DNA from: Toxonevra muliebris
Lineage: Eukaryota; Arthropoda; Insecta; Diptera; Pallopteridae
Direction: 5' to 3'
DNA: 64,000 nucleotides
NCBI GenBank assembly: GCA_963691655.1
Contig: OY829326.1
Coordinates: 13,442,878-13,506,877, forward strand
Shown here: positions 10,841 to 22,600 of the stretch, piece after piece
Position numbering within the stretch: the first letter of the stretch is position 1
Layout: each line of letters opens with the position of its first letter
Notes under the pieces: model-generated
Databases searched by the model: none
Told to the model about the DNA's origin: nothing
The model's input: the letters and a program-made list of their open reading frames with translations, nothing else
Program-made: the position numbers and the translations under genes

Positions 10841-11621
10841 TTCGGGTGATTATATATTTGCTAACTCTAGCATTTTATATAATCATATTATATATTATAT
10901 AACTGATTTATAATATATGAGCTCGAAGAAAAGCTTAAATTTTTAAAGTGGTGCTTGTATATACATTTATATACATAGAATTCTCTCTCGCTTATTATAA
11001 ATAAATAAGGAGAGGCGAAAAAAAAAGGAAGAGAATCAGCAAATCATCCCCTATTTTTTGCAATTCTCATAAAAGCGCATAAGCCGTGTGGTTTTAATAC
11101 ATACGCGCAGAATTCGACCAATACTAGGAAAATACAACCCAGTATATTACTAGTACTAGCACACACAACTAAAAAAAAAAAAAAAAAATTATTATAAATT
11201 TATTTAACATTTCACAAAACTTTAATTTATTTTAATAAGTTTAAAATACTTATAAGTTCAAAAAAAAAAAAAAAATTTTTTTATCAGCAATAAAGCTTTC
11301 CCGTCGGCTTTATTGGATTTCACATTTCATTTATATACACATAACGACCAACAGTCCCTCGTGTTGGATCGTAAACATTTTCTCCAAAACTTTATAATTG
11401 TTATATCAAATTTCATTTCTTTATATAACAAAAAACAAACATATTTTAATTTTTTTTTGAACAACAAAACTCATTGTTGATTCTGAAAATATTTTTAATT
11501 TCTTTAAAAAATTATTTTATTCAAAACACCAAACTTATTTGTGGGGTCTGAAAACTCTCTTAAACTTTTCAAATAAATTTTGCCTTTTTTCCCCAAATTT
11601 ATTTTTTTTTGATAAAACAAA

Positions 11622-14600
11622 ATGCAAAGAACACCAGAAACCAGCAAATCAGAAGCTAGTAAACCCGAAACTAGCAAAACAGAAGCTGTAAAGAAAGCCC
11701 TTGACCTCCCACAGGGAAAAACACGATCTGCGACAAAAAATTATTCTGACACGATCTTGAAAAAATTCATTTTTGAATCAGATCGATTAGTTCAATTTTG
11801 TATCAGATGGTCCAAAACACCAATTGAAGACCAAACTGATAGCGTTCTGGAAGTGAAACTCCATGAGCTAGAACAAAGTTGGGCTCGCGTCCTACAAACA
11901 TATGAGGATGTTTATGCGACAGATGATGAAAATATTAGAAGCTCAGCAGAACAAAAATTTTGGAATTGCAGCGATCACTTCGAGAATTGCAAATCCCAAA
12001 TAAATGAGATATTGAAGATCTCTTCAAATACGAAATCTCAGCCAATCACTAGTTCCAAAACTCAATCATCTCATGAAGACAGATTTGGAGCTTCAGGTAT
12101 CTGCCTCCAAGTTCCACCATGCGACACTGAAATATTTTATGGTGGATATGAAGAGTGGCCAGCCTTTCGTGACATGTTCACTGCTGTATACATAAATCAC
12201 CCTAAGCTCACACCCGCTCAAAAATTATATCACCTGCGGTACAAAACCAAAGGCAAAGCAGGAATTATAGTCAAGCAATACCCTTTAAGCGATGACAATT
12301 TCGATCTCGCTTGGGAGGCATTGAAGTCACGATACGAAAATCGTAGAATTTTAGTTGACAATCAGATAAAAGCTCTTCTGAATATAAACCCAATAACTTC
12401 AGAGAATAGTGAAGCTATCCAGAAAATCCAAAATACAATCAACAATTCTTTGTCTATTCTCAAGACACAGGGTATTTTAGTAAATACATGGGACCCCATC
12501 CTAGTGTATATCTGTTCCACAAAGTTACCCGAAGAAACTCTAGCTCTATGGGAGCAATCTCTCAATTCTCGGAAGGAACTTCCAACATGGATTGAAATGG
12601 ATAGATTTTTGACAAGTAGGTTTGAAGTCGTTGAGCGGCTCTCTCGCTATCGACCTGTGCGGCCACGAGCACCCCCAAACCACCTCCCTCCCAGTAAATC
12701 TCAAAATAGAACTCAATCGTATCTTTCAGAAAACAGGCAATTTTCGTGTAAGCTGTGTAAAGCAAATCATGCGTTGAAATTATGCAGAAAATTCAAAGCC
12801 CTCTCTGTATACGATAGATTGAAGGTCGTAAGGGAGAATAAATATTGTCAAAACTGTCTGGCATGTACACATCAAACAAATGAATGCTCAAGCCAGTTCA
12901 CTTGCGTATACTGCCAAAAACAGCATCACTCTATGCTGCATGTCACTGTCAACACCCCTCAAATATCACGTCCGAGATTTAATCAGCCCACATCCAACTC
13001 TTATGATGCTACAACTTCTCACTCCACTACAGCTAACGTGCAAAAACAGCGTAGTGAACCTAATAGTGAACAAGTTCATTCTCATCATTCCAGTATTGGC
13101 GAAAGAACTTTACTTCCAACGGCAATGGTTTCGATATCCCATTCCGGGGAACTTTATAAAGTCCGCGCTTTAATAGACCAAGGTTCTCAAAAAACTTTTA
13201 TCTCCTCAAAATTACAAAGAACTTTGGAACTTCCAGTAAAAGAAGCTCATTATTCAATTTCTGGCATGGGAGGCAGAATAGTACAAAATTCAAATAAAAT
13301 ATGCTCTCTCATACTATGCTCAAAAACCACAGATAAAAAAGTGGAGGCTCAGGCTATCGTACTCCCCAAATTAACCCAATTCTTACCCACGTTTAAGGTA
13401 AAAGACCCTGAGTGGAAGAATTTCTTAAATTTAAAATTAGCTGATCCTCAATGTTTTTGTCCTGCTGAAATCGATCTAGTTATTGGTAGCGATTTGACCC
13501 CTCAAATCCTACTACATGGCTTACATCGCAACATTGGCGGAAGTTTGCTTGCCCAAAACACGATTTTCGGATGGATCTTAAGTGGACCCATCGCAGAAAA
13601 CATAACAGCCTTCACAACTCAAGTCTCCCCCGTCTCCAACGATGATCTTAGTACCCAACTAAGACAATTTTGGGAACAGGAAGAAATAGGGGACCACCCT
13701 ACTGCTTCAGAAGAGGATCAAATTTGCGAGCGATTGTATCAGGACACAACTACAAGAAGATCGGATGGCAGATATGTAGTGAGACTTCCTTTTAAGACTG
13801 AATTCCCTGAAACCATGGCGTTAGGACATTCCAGAACTCAGGCGCTGCATCAACTCCTAAGCATGGAGCGTACACTGGAAAAGAAAGGTAGCCTACAAGA
13901 TACTTACTCCAGAGTACTTGAGGAATACCTGTCCCTAAATCATATGGAAAAAACCCATTCCTGGGAGACTGTATCAAACGGAAAATATTTCTCTTTTTAT
14001 TTACCACACCATGCAGTTATACGTCCAGAAAAGAAAACAACTAAAGTGCGAGTAGTTTTCAATGCATCTAAAGTTTCAAGCTCGGGAAATTCATTAAATG
14101 ATGTTCTCTACACAGGTCCCACTCTTCAAACAGATTTAATGCTTCTTATTCTAAGATGGCGATTTTACAAATTTGTGTTCAATGGCGACATTGAAAAAAT
14201 GTACCGTCAAATCCTCGTTCATGAGGACGACCAAAATTATCAGCGGATTCTCTTTCGTAAATCTACTCAAGATATAATTGAGGATTTCAAATTAAAAACA
14301 GTAACTTTTGGGGTAAATTGTGCTCCATATTTAGCAATAAGAACTTTGCATCGATTAGCAAATGATTCTAAAGAAAAATTTCCTCTCGCTTCTAATATTC
14401 TGTTAGAAGAAACATATGTCGATGACATACTTTCTGGTGGTCATGATATAGAGTCAGCCATTGAATCCATGAATCAAGTAATTCAATCTCTGAATTCCGC
14501 AGGTTTGCCTTTGAAAAAAATAACGTCAAATAATCCCACTATTCTCAATAAGGTTCCAACGCAAGACCTGCTAGACTCTGATTTTTTGCGTTTCCAAGAC

Positions 14601-16964
14601 ACGTCATCCACAAAAACTCTAGGCATTCGGTGGAATGCAATAAAAGACTCATTCTCATACACATTCGAACCCATTCCAGCTTCAACCTCTGCCACGAAGC
14701 GCCAGATTCTCTCTTCGGTTGCGAAACTTTTCGACCCGGCAGGATGGCTATCGCCAATTATGGTTCAAGCAAAAATCCTACTCTAACAACTCTGGTTGGA
14801 AGGTACGGATTGGGATGAATGCGTGAAGCCCAATTCGCTCCATAAATGGAATAAGTTTGTAGAAAATCTCTCTGCAATCGGCAACATCGAAATCCCCCGA
14901 TGGATCCAATTCTCGCCGAGCAAACAAATTCAACTCCATGGATTTTGTGATGCTTCGGAAAAAGCTTATTGTGCTTGCCTTTATATCCGCACACAAGAGA
15001 AGGACAATCCCGTTTCCTCTCATCTCTTAGTTGCAAAAGGTAAAGTGGCTCCTCTGCAGACAATAAGCCTTCCAAGATTAGAACTTTGCGGAGCGGTTTT
15101 ACTCTCCAAACTAGTTAAGCATGTTCGATCATACCTCCACTTAGAAAACCAAGAACTCGTCCTCTGGTCTGATTCTGAAATCGTTCTTGCTTGGCTAGAA
15201 AAACCACCCTGCACTTGGAAAACCTATGTGGCGAATCGCACCTCGCAGATATTGAAGAATGTAGAGAATGCCTCTTGGCGTCACGTATCAAGCCACGATA
15301 ACCCAGCAGACTTAGGAACTCGTGGTTGCAAACCACAAGAATTAATTTCAAATTCTTTATGGTGGATGGGTCCCGAATGGCTTGCGAAATCTCCCCTTCA
15401 ATGGCCAAAACCCTCCTTAACAACCAAAGCAGCTCCAGAAATGCGTAAAGTAGACGTCTTCCACGTCGCTGAGACCACTGATATTCTCGATCAGTTCTCT
15501 TCTTTTAATCGTGCATTACGAGTACTCAGCTACGTATTTCGCTTTTTTCATAAAAGTAAGAAAATTCTTTCTGAAGTCGGTAATATTACCCATGCTGAAA
15601 TAACGTTTGTCAAAACTCGTTTGATAACGCTTACTCAATCCCATTACTTCCATGCTGAATATGTAATGCTTTCAGCTTCCACACCAATCAGCAAAAAAAG
15701 TTCTCTACTTACGCTGAATCCATTCCTGGATCCCCAAGGGGTAATGAGAGTGGATGGTCGTTTAATCAATGCCGTTCTAAGCTATAATGAACGTCATCCC
15801 ATTATCATCCCTGATACTTCTCGTTTCTGTTCATTATACTTAGATTTTCTACATAAAGTCCTTCTACATGGCGAAAAGCAACTCATGATTAGAATGGTGC
15901 GACAAGAATATTATATTCCTCGCCTGAAACTGAAAGTGAAAAAATGCATATATCAGTGCAAAGCTTGCACTATATACAAGCAACGGGTCCGATCACAAAT
16001 AATGGCAGCTCTACCTCCAGAGCGTTGTACATTCTCTCTCCCCTTTACCGTCACTGGAGTCGACTTCGCTGGTCCCTTTCAAGTGAAGTCCTCTATTCTT
16101 CGACGATCCCCATATCTGAAAGCATATGTCTGTGTTTTCGTCTGTTTCTCCACAAAGGCGATACATCTCGAAGTTTGCTCAGATCTCACGACTGAAGCTT
16201 TTCGAGCAGCATTTGCTAGGTTTACCGGCCGACGGGGCCTTCCCAGCAAAATGATGTCGGATAATGGAAAGACATTCATTGGAGCCCAGCGTGCGATCAG
16301 TAAAGATCTTGTTCAATTTCTAAAAGAGGTTTCTACTGATATAGCAGCCAAATACAGCACCCAAGGTTGCGAATGGGTATTCATCCCGCCAAATGCACCT
16401 CACATGGGTGGCCTCTGGGAATCCGGAGTAAAAAGCTTCAAGACCCATTTTATTAAAATCGCCGGGTCGCATAGGTTTACGTTCGAGGAATTTCTCACAC
16501 TCATAACTCGAATAGAGGCCGTTCTCAACTCCCGACCACTATCTCCTATGTCCCAAGATCCATCAGATTTACTTGCCCTTACTCCAGGTCATTTTCTTCG
16601 TGGTGGGCCACTTCTCGCTTTGCCGGAACCGAATGCCGAATATATGTCTCTCTCTACTCGGTGGCAAAAACTCAAGGTTCTTCATCATCAATTTAGCAGA
16701 CGGTGGAAGGACGAGTATCTCAAAGAATTGCACAAGAGATACAAGTGGAAATATCCCCAAAAGGACATCACTGAAGGCGAGCTCGTCGTTGTAAAAGATG
16801 ATCTACTACCCCCACACGAATGGCGCCTTGGTCGAGTAATCAAGGTTTACCGTGGGGCTGATAGTCATATCAGAGTAGCTGATGTCCGCACTCAAAACGG
16901 AGTTTTTAAAAGACCCATAGTCAAATTATGCGTCTTACCCAATGACCCTCCCCCAAACTCTTAA
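11622..16964 (+). pseudogene. BEL/Pao gag-pol polyprotein with one internal stop
   Basis: A single frame of 1781 codons interrupted only by TAA at 14784-14786; the frame continues directly after it. Residues from the start: Gag DUF1759-like about 158-340 (motif IFYGGYEEWPAFRDMF); three zinc knuckles about 376-440 (C-x2-C...H...C types); aspartic protease with ALIDQGSQKTFI about 515-526 (DQG where DSG is commoner); RT about 805-940 with YVDD at 932-935 (14415-14426). After the stop: RNase H with [14 protein letters not shown] and [10 protein letters not shown]; integrase zinc region H-x4-H...C-x3-C-x2-C (one extra Cys); catalytic triad D (16062), D (16260), E (16419), spacing D65D52E; and a DUF5641-like C-terminal region. 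The stop lies at the RT/RNase H junction, so the first product would keep Gag, protease and RT but lose RNase H and integrase. The start has context CAAAATG after an ATG-free stretch. Confidence 0.93.
14784..14786 (+). other. In-frame TAA stop in pol
   Basis: Sequence on both sides is in the same frame and keeps family-typical residues right up to the stop, so a single base change is the simplest explanation. Programmed readthrough cannot be excluded from one copy, but TAA is the least leaky stop. Confidence 0.85.
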
Positions 16965-17025
16965 TCTCAATAAATCTCAAACTCACAATACATATTAGCA
17001 TCCTTAATTTATGAGATAATAATAA

Positions 17026-17709
17026 TTGTCCTATAATTACAGATCGCATCAGCAAACCGAACTCTTTCGCTGCCAAATATGCGTACGATTTCATCCGCTA
17101 AAGTACTGCCGGTCATTTCTCGATATGACCCCGGACGAACGGTACGAGGCAGTGCGATCACATCGCTACTGCGTGAACTGCCTGGCACGGTCTCACACCA
17201 CGGGTGGCTGCACGTCGCTGGAGAGCTGCCACATATGCGGTCTGGGCCACCATTCACTGCTGCATGCTCATTTCCCTGCGCAGCAGCGAACTGGTCGCGT
17301 GGTACCAATACCACCATCCAACATTGAACGTCGGCGCATTGGACAACGCGCTCGAATCGCCCCGGTGTCGGCCGTTCAGCAGCGCTTAAGATCAGCCGTC
17401 GTGCTGGCACCATCTCGATTGTCAGCACGGCAGCCAGCACAGCAGGCCATCACCCGATCACCACGATCAGCCCAGCAGGCCAGATACCGATCCACTCAGC
17501 AGCCACCCCAACGCACCGATCGGCAACATCTCCAACAGCCATCCCAGCGAGGGCGCACAGGCAGAGGAAGAAGACCCCAGCATCAGAAGCTCCTGACAGC
17601 CGTGGTGATGGTCCTCAGAGAGGTCCAGAACACATTAAACGGCCAATACGTTCAAGGGGGCCGGGATGTTGAGGATCCTCTGGAGGAACCTCTCATCAAC
17701 CTCGATTAA
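17026..17709 (+). CDS. ORF3: 3' gag-like zinc-knuckle protein (spliced)
   Basis: An open frame between the integrase stop and the 3' LTR. It opens at 17026, just after an in-frame TAA at 17023-17025, and has no ATG until 17125, which is already inside the zinc module, so it needs a start from elsewhere. The acceptor TATAATTACAG at 17032-17042 puts the coding exon at 17043-17709. Counting codons from 17026, residues 16-80 hold three zinc knuckles: C16-x2-C19..H23..C28, C49-x2-C52..H57..C62 and C68-x2-C71..H75-H76..H80, joined by DERYEAVRSHRYC. The same layout and linker occur in this element's Gag (YDRLKVVRENKYC). The rest is basic and Arg/Gln/Pro-rich, then acidic at the tip (VEDPLEEPL). The last 13 codons lie in the 3' LTR. 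GC content and codon use are clearly higher than in gag-pol. Expected role: nucleic-acid binding; whether it acts as a regulator or an accessory nucleocapsid is unknown. Confidence 0.75.
   Translation: MSYNYRSHQQTELFRCQICVRFHPLKYCRSFLDMTPDERYEAVRSHRYCVNCLARSHTTGGCTSLESCHICGLGHHSLLHAHFPAQQRTGRVVPIPPSNIERRRIGQRARIAPVSAVQQRLRSAVVLAPSRLSARQPAQQAITRSPRSAQQARYRSTQQPPQRTDRQHLQQPSQRGRTGRGRRPQHQKLLTAVVMVLREVQNTLNGQYVQGGRDVEDPLEEPLINLD
17032..17042 (+). promoter_or_regulatory. 3' splice acceptor before ORF3
   Basis: TATAATTACAG ends in the AG at 17041-17042, and TCCTTAATTT near 17001-17010 could serve as branch point. The pyrimidine tract is weak. The phase is correct for the donor at 10260. Confidence 0.55.
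17654..17666 (+). other. Polypurine tract
   Basis: AAGGGGGCCGGGA abuts the 3' LTR and would prime plus-strand DNA. Two C residues interrupt it. It is embedded in ORF3 codons. Confidence 0.6.
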
Positions 17710-18178
17710 GTGCTCCCTGCACCACCATCACCACCTCCACCACCGTCGTCTCGCGACGATATATATATATAATAGAATTAGTAAATTATTGAATTGAATT
17801 TCCCCCCTAAGGGCTAACAATACCACTCTGGTATTACATTGAATTAAATTGAATTGTATAAAAAGTCCTTTGAAATACCACTCTGGTATTTTTCTATTAC
17901 AATGTAATATATATATACTCTCCGTATATACCACTATTCTGTAATAGATTCTCTCAAAGTCATGGGATTATACCAATTGCCAGGCGTATAAAATCCCATG
18001 ACTTGAGAAAACCTAAAGTAGTCTATGAGTACCTCTTGCTCATGCAAAATCAAATACTAAATAAACACCACACTCCGTGAAATACTCTTTCAATAAAAAA
18101 TTAAATTTTCTTTTTATTTTAACCACTTCTACACTAAGTTTCAGTGTTTCTCGATCCAACCCCCTACAAATTCGTACA
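17667..18178 (+). repeat. 3' LTR (512 bp)
   Basis: It appears identical to the 5' LTR along its whole length and is followed by the AATTT duplication at 18179-18183. It provides the polyadenylation signals and the ORF3 stop codon (17707-17709). Confidence 0.95.
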
Positions 18179-18183
18179 AATTT

Positions 18184-19196
18184 TGTATTGAAATAAAACA
18201 AAATAAATATTGAAAAAAAGATATTAATTTTATTATTATATAGTTTTAATGTTCTTAACTTGTTGTATACTTTTTATAAAATTAATTTTGTGCCTATACC
18301 ATTATTAGTGTTTTTTGTCCATATAATTAAATTTCAGCTAGAGTTTTAGTTGTTTTCCCTCCTGACTCCCCCATTGGGAATATAAGTCAAAGATTTAGGA
18401 TTGAAATCTGTCAATATCAATTGCCCGTTTCTGCTCATATTGGTGCTATCTTCCATAGACAAAAGTAACCTGGTTGGTTTTGCTTTTGATTTCTGGCTGT
18501 GTAACTTTAACTTTTGTGCGGTGTTTTTGTTCTGTTTCAACCAATACGGACTTGATTATTTATTTACTTTTAAGTTCGGATCCTTTTTTAACGGGTTAGC
18601 GAAAATTACCATATTAAAATCTGTTTTTGATTTGCTGGAATAACAAACATTTATCAGTTTTATAATTTTTAATAAATAGTCGCTATTTGAATTTTTAGTC
18701 TTCTTATTGTGTAAAACTCAATTTTATTCAAAATTTGCTATATTTAATAAACATATTGAGTACAATCTTTTTTTAATATTTTGCTTACACTGCTGGAAGG
18801 GAGTGGTAGGAGGTGAGTGCGCAGTTGTTCAACACCGCTTATTTTATCATATAATAATTTTAACATTGTTTCAAAACCGTAACCATAGTTTCACGTATCT
18901 GTCTCAACTGAAAGTATTTTTGGCCGCTGACTCCACACCAAAAAGTCCAACCACTGTCCGACATCTATTGTTATAAAAAAATTTTAAGTACAAAACGACC
19001 AAAACACAGACTTGCTGAAGATGTATTTTTAAAGTTTACCTTTCTTTTCTATAAACACTAAATTAACTGTCTCTAAAACGAAGCAGAAATTATTTAGGCA
19101 ATGTCTTAAAAATCTATTTTCGACATAAGCTACTCTAATTTGTTGCCACAGATATAAAGACTGGCGTATGTATGTCAAAAATCAAAATCCGAAGTT
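18184..19196. other. AT-rich flank; one unassigned open frame
   Basis: An open frame on the minus strand at 18346-18540 (64 codons, Lys/Ser/Asn-rich, with the stretch TDFNPKSLTYIPNGG) looks less random than its surroundings, but I cannot match it to a family. It may be a remnant of an older repeat that the BEL/Pao element landed beside. Confidence 0.35.
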
Positions 19197-19660
19197 CATC
19201 GATAGACCATTTCATTACAAAAATTTTAAGCATAAACCTACAGCAATCGGATCAAAAATGACAAAATAATCAAGGATTGATTAAAAGTAAAATATTCTCG
19301 AAAACTCCCAAGATGCAATTTTTATTCAGCCATTCGACTTCTTTCCTTCAAATCTGGGTGCAGAAAGTGACGAGCAGGGCGAACGGTTCCACCAAGAAAT
19401 GGCTGAAATCGAAGTTTCAGGAATGAGGGTATGATGGCAGACTACTGCTGGTTCCTGATCACGGAAAATCCGAAAGCGAAAAATTGCAAAAGTTCAAGTG
19501 GTGGCTCATCGTTTTCTACAGCAGAATGAATTTTGAGAAAAATTTCTACCTTTCGAGAATATTTTATTTTTACTCAATCCTTGATTACTTTGTCATTTTT
19601 CAGCCAATTGCTATCGTTGCTTATGCTTAAAAATTTTGTAATAAAATGGTCTATCGATTA
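19197..19660 (+). mobile_element. Inverted-repeat element with decayed coding core
   Basis: Arms of about 105-110 bp (19197-19302 and 19552-19660) are inverted copies: CGATAGACCATTTCATTACA mirrors TGTAATAAAATGGTCTATCG, and ATCAAGGATTGATTAAAAGT mirrors ACTCAATCCTTGAT plus its flank. The core is GC-richer. It reads SNLGAESDEQGERFHQEMAE in one frame and MMADYCWFLITENPKAK in another, so it is frameshifted. Both segments resemble a conserved protein stretch that I remember as widespread in insect repeat-linked genes (GAxSDEQGERFHQ...MADYCW). I cannot name the family with certainty. Confidence 0.55.
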
Positions 19661-22600
19661 ATGGTCTTCAGATTTATGATTACGTTTTGTGAGAAAGAAA
19701 ACTTAACCCACGACTTGTGTGAAAATTTCTCAAAAATCACTCGAAAATTTAACTTTCAACATCTATATCTCAGTCATTTATAATCCGATTTTAACAAACT
19801 TAACAGCATAAGACGCATAATATAATTATAATTCCTGTGATATACAACTTGAATCGATCGATACTATAGGCAAATAGATATTGGCCTATAAATAAAACTG
19901 TAACCTGAAAAACCGTTACTTTGTCATATCTCAAAAACTTACCCATAAAAAAAAAATGAATATGATTTTCGTGTTCAGTATCCTCGATTTAGTTTAGAAG
20001 ACATACTTTGGTTCTTGTTATATTTTTAAGGTGAAATTTTGTATTCCAGTGTAATAAAATATTTTTTAAGTATTTTTTCCATTTTTCAAAATGTCGTATT
20101 TGCATATTTTACCTTACAAAACTCAAATTGAGTACAATGTCTGTGTAGATATAATTGTGTTATTTGTTATTTTGATATTGAATGAGACTACTTCAATCAT
20201 ATTATTTCTTGCAAAACGAATACATACATACATACATACATATGATTGTAAGTAATAGGCAGAACTTTACCTAAATTGATGCAGAGATTGAAATATAATT
20301 CAAATCGAAACGAAATCTTCAAATGCATTATTTGGTCTATCAATTTAGACATTTATCTTTTTACTGTAACCACTACTACTGTAGAATACTTGCAGACTGT
20401 ATGAAATATGTATTATGAGAGTAAAGGAAAATCCAATTCAAATTTTAGCTATTCAACCAAAAAAAAAAAATAAAAAAAATAAAAAGAAATAGAAATCAGA
20501 AAAATTACATTGTGTTATGCCTCACAGGAATAAAGATAACAAATCAAATTCAATCCGTAAATCTCTAAGAAAGTCTAAAAGTATAACAAAATTTTGAGCT
20601 TTGATTTGCAATTGAAAAATGTAAGGATGAATTTCGTTATGTTGCTCAAAAACCATTTTTAGTTTTAAATGAAATAATTTTCTAAATTTGAGTCAAAAAA
20701 AAAAAAAAAAAAAAAAATAGGCACCTGGCCATCTTCTTTATTATTGTTATTGCCACTACTGCTGCTATTACTGTTGATCCACATAATGTCATTTAATTAC
20801 ACGCAAAGGGATTCTTCCTTCTCTACACGCCTAAACGCGACGACAGTGGCACTTGCTGCTCTTGGCTAAACGAATAAAGAATAAGTAAAGAATAAAAAAA
20901 ATAAAAAAACAAAAAACACCAACACAGTGATAGCAATTTATGTTCATTTGCATAGATATTAAAAATTGTTAGGAAGCCATTAGTAGGCATCAGTCAAATT
21001 ATGCTTCCTGCATATAAATGAGCAATAATTTTAATGAAATTCTACAAAAAGAAGTATGTAGGTACCTTTTCTATGTTTAGAAGCCTCTCGCTTCTATTAT
21101 CAAATACGTATGTATACAGAGGTATGTATTTGTATGGTAGCAGTTAAATTTAAGAAATTAGTGTTTAACAAAAAATCTAAAAATACAGAATAATTAAAAG
21201 AAAATTTTCCTTTATTTTCTAATCAATCATTGATAACTTGTTTAATTGTGTGTGATATAAATTCGTATATGTTTAATTATTTACAAAATTGCGGCCTTCA
21301 AAATGATTTGCTTTTTACTTACTTTGTTATCTTAATTTGCATATATTTCTTTTGGATTCTTCTATTTTTACGTATTAATTAATCAACAGAGGAGTTTAGT
21401 TTCATGTTATTTTTAAAAATTCCATCATTTAGCAATTTTCTGTCCAATTGTATGATAGAAAGTATTTCAAAGTAACTTAGAAGTGTTTTTAATTAGAAAC
21501 TTCTCTGGTGTATATCAAAAAACCATAAAAATTACGAGTTAAGCAGAGAAGATTTTACATAAATGCTAGTGAAAGTATGTCAGACAGCTACTAGTAGCCT
21601 CCCCCCCTCCCCCCATTTACAATTTCAAACAATTTTATCGTTGTTCATGAATAAAACAAAAAAATTTACATAGACGAAAAAAACTAAAAAGGAGCGGGTC
21701 CTTTGAAAATTTCTTGATTCGCTAGTGTTGACAGAGAAGACCTGATATCATGTTCAGTTTTAGTGACTTTTTTTAAATGTTTTCTGGGCAGTTGTATATA
21801 AATTAGTATCACAACTATTGCAGATATGACATATATTTTTAATGGGGGAAAATTTTTATTTCTTCACAAAAATAGAAATATAAATCATTAGGTTGTTCAA
21901 ATATTTTGTTAGGAAAATATTAGTAATTAAAAGTTTTTTTTCTGGAAAATACAATCTTCCGCTTACAAACCGATAAATCGAATTTAAAATGAAAACAGAG
22001 TATAATTTTCTAGAGTCTTTGGTTCTGGTTTCTCAAATTCTAGAAGACACATTTATATTTCTAGGCATTCGAGTCGAAGACCCTAACCGCTAGTACTCGT
22101 TATTATCAATAGTTATAAAAATGTAATATTATTGTGAAAATGATGCTTATCTATTTAGCGGAGCTTAAGGTTTCTAACATACCATCTCCAGTGTGTTCAA
22201 TTTTAGCCTGTACTTAAAATTCGCATCATATTTCTACTGTTTCAAAAGAATATGTTTTCATGCGATCTTTGGGAGTCCCTAACTTTTAAGACCCTTGCAA
22301 ATACTAATCAAGAGTTTGGCGATAAATTTTACTAATTCAGTTCCATTTATTATTATTTTGGAAATTAGGTCTATGTCGCATATTCAATACAGATCTGCGT
22401 GGCTTCTCCCGTTCGGCCACCAAATGAAGATTTATACAGGTAGGTAGGTGGAAAAAATAGAAAGAATCATCGTTGAGTCACGAATGTTAGTTCGAAAATA
22501 GACCACTTGCACTTCTCATACATACATTTTTTCCTAATATGGTTTTAGTTTTTTTTTTAATTAGAAGGAAGATTACTGGTAATTGTATCTGAATTTGGTA

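Larger units (their letters stand above)
9345..11621 (+). other. Long retroelement leader (5' UTR)
   Basis: About 2.3 kb separate the primer site from the gag-pol start. The first part (to 10251) is A-rich and T-poor on the plus strand, with a (A)38 run at 9869-9906 and degenerate CCTGAAAA...TTTATACTTAC repeats at about 9915-10045. It has no ATG between 9376 and 10251. The second part (10266-11287) is AT-rich, has many ATGs and carries three copies of a GATCCACTATTTCTTAGGG repeat. From 11288 to 11621 there is again no ATG before the gag-pol start. TTTTTTTATCAG at 11276-11287 could be an alternative splice acceptor. Confidence 0.7.
8833..18178 (+). mobile_element. BEL/Pao LTR retrotransposon, complete, recent
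   Basis: A 9346-bp element flanked by AATTT duplications. In order: 5' LTR (8833-9344), primer site directly after it, leader of about 2.3 kb, gag-pol in one frame (11622-16964) broken by one TAA, a 3' zinc-knuckle ORF (17026-17709), purine tract and 3' LTR (17667-18178). The domain order Gag (DUF1759-like), zinc knuckles, aspartic protease (DUF1758-like), RT with YVDD, RNase H, HHCC-DDE integrase and a DUF5641-like tail is diagnostic of BEL/Pao. The two LTRs look identical base for base, so the insertion is very young. It probably cannot make full pol because of the stop codon, but could be mobilised in trans. Confidence 0.95.

Noticed and set aside
11287..11621. Second spliced message joining 10260 to an acceptor at 11287 for gag-pol
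   Set aside because: The acceptor looks plausible and the following bases are ATG-free, but the upstream ATG would then open a frame that ends before gag-pol, so the benefit is unclear and evidence is insufficient.
21590..21730. Possible MITE around CTAGTAGCC...CGCTAGTG
   Set aside because: The putative terminal repeats align over too few bases and no target duplication is visible.
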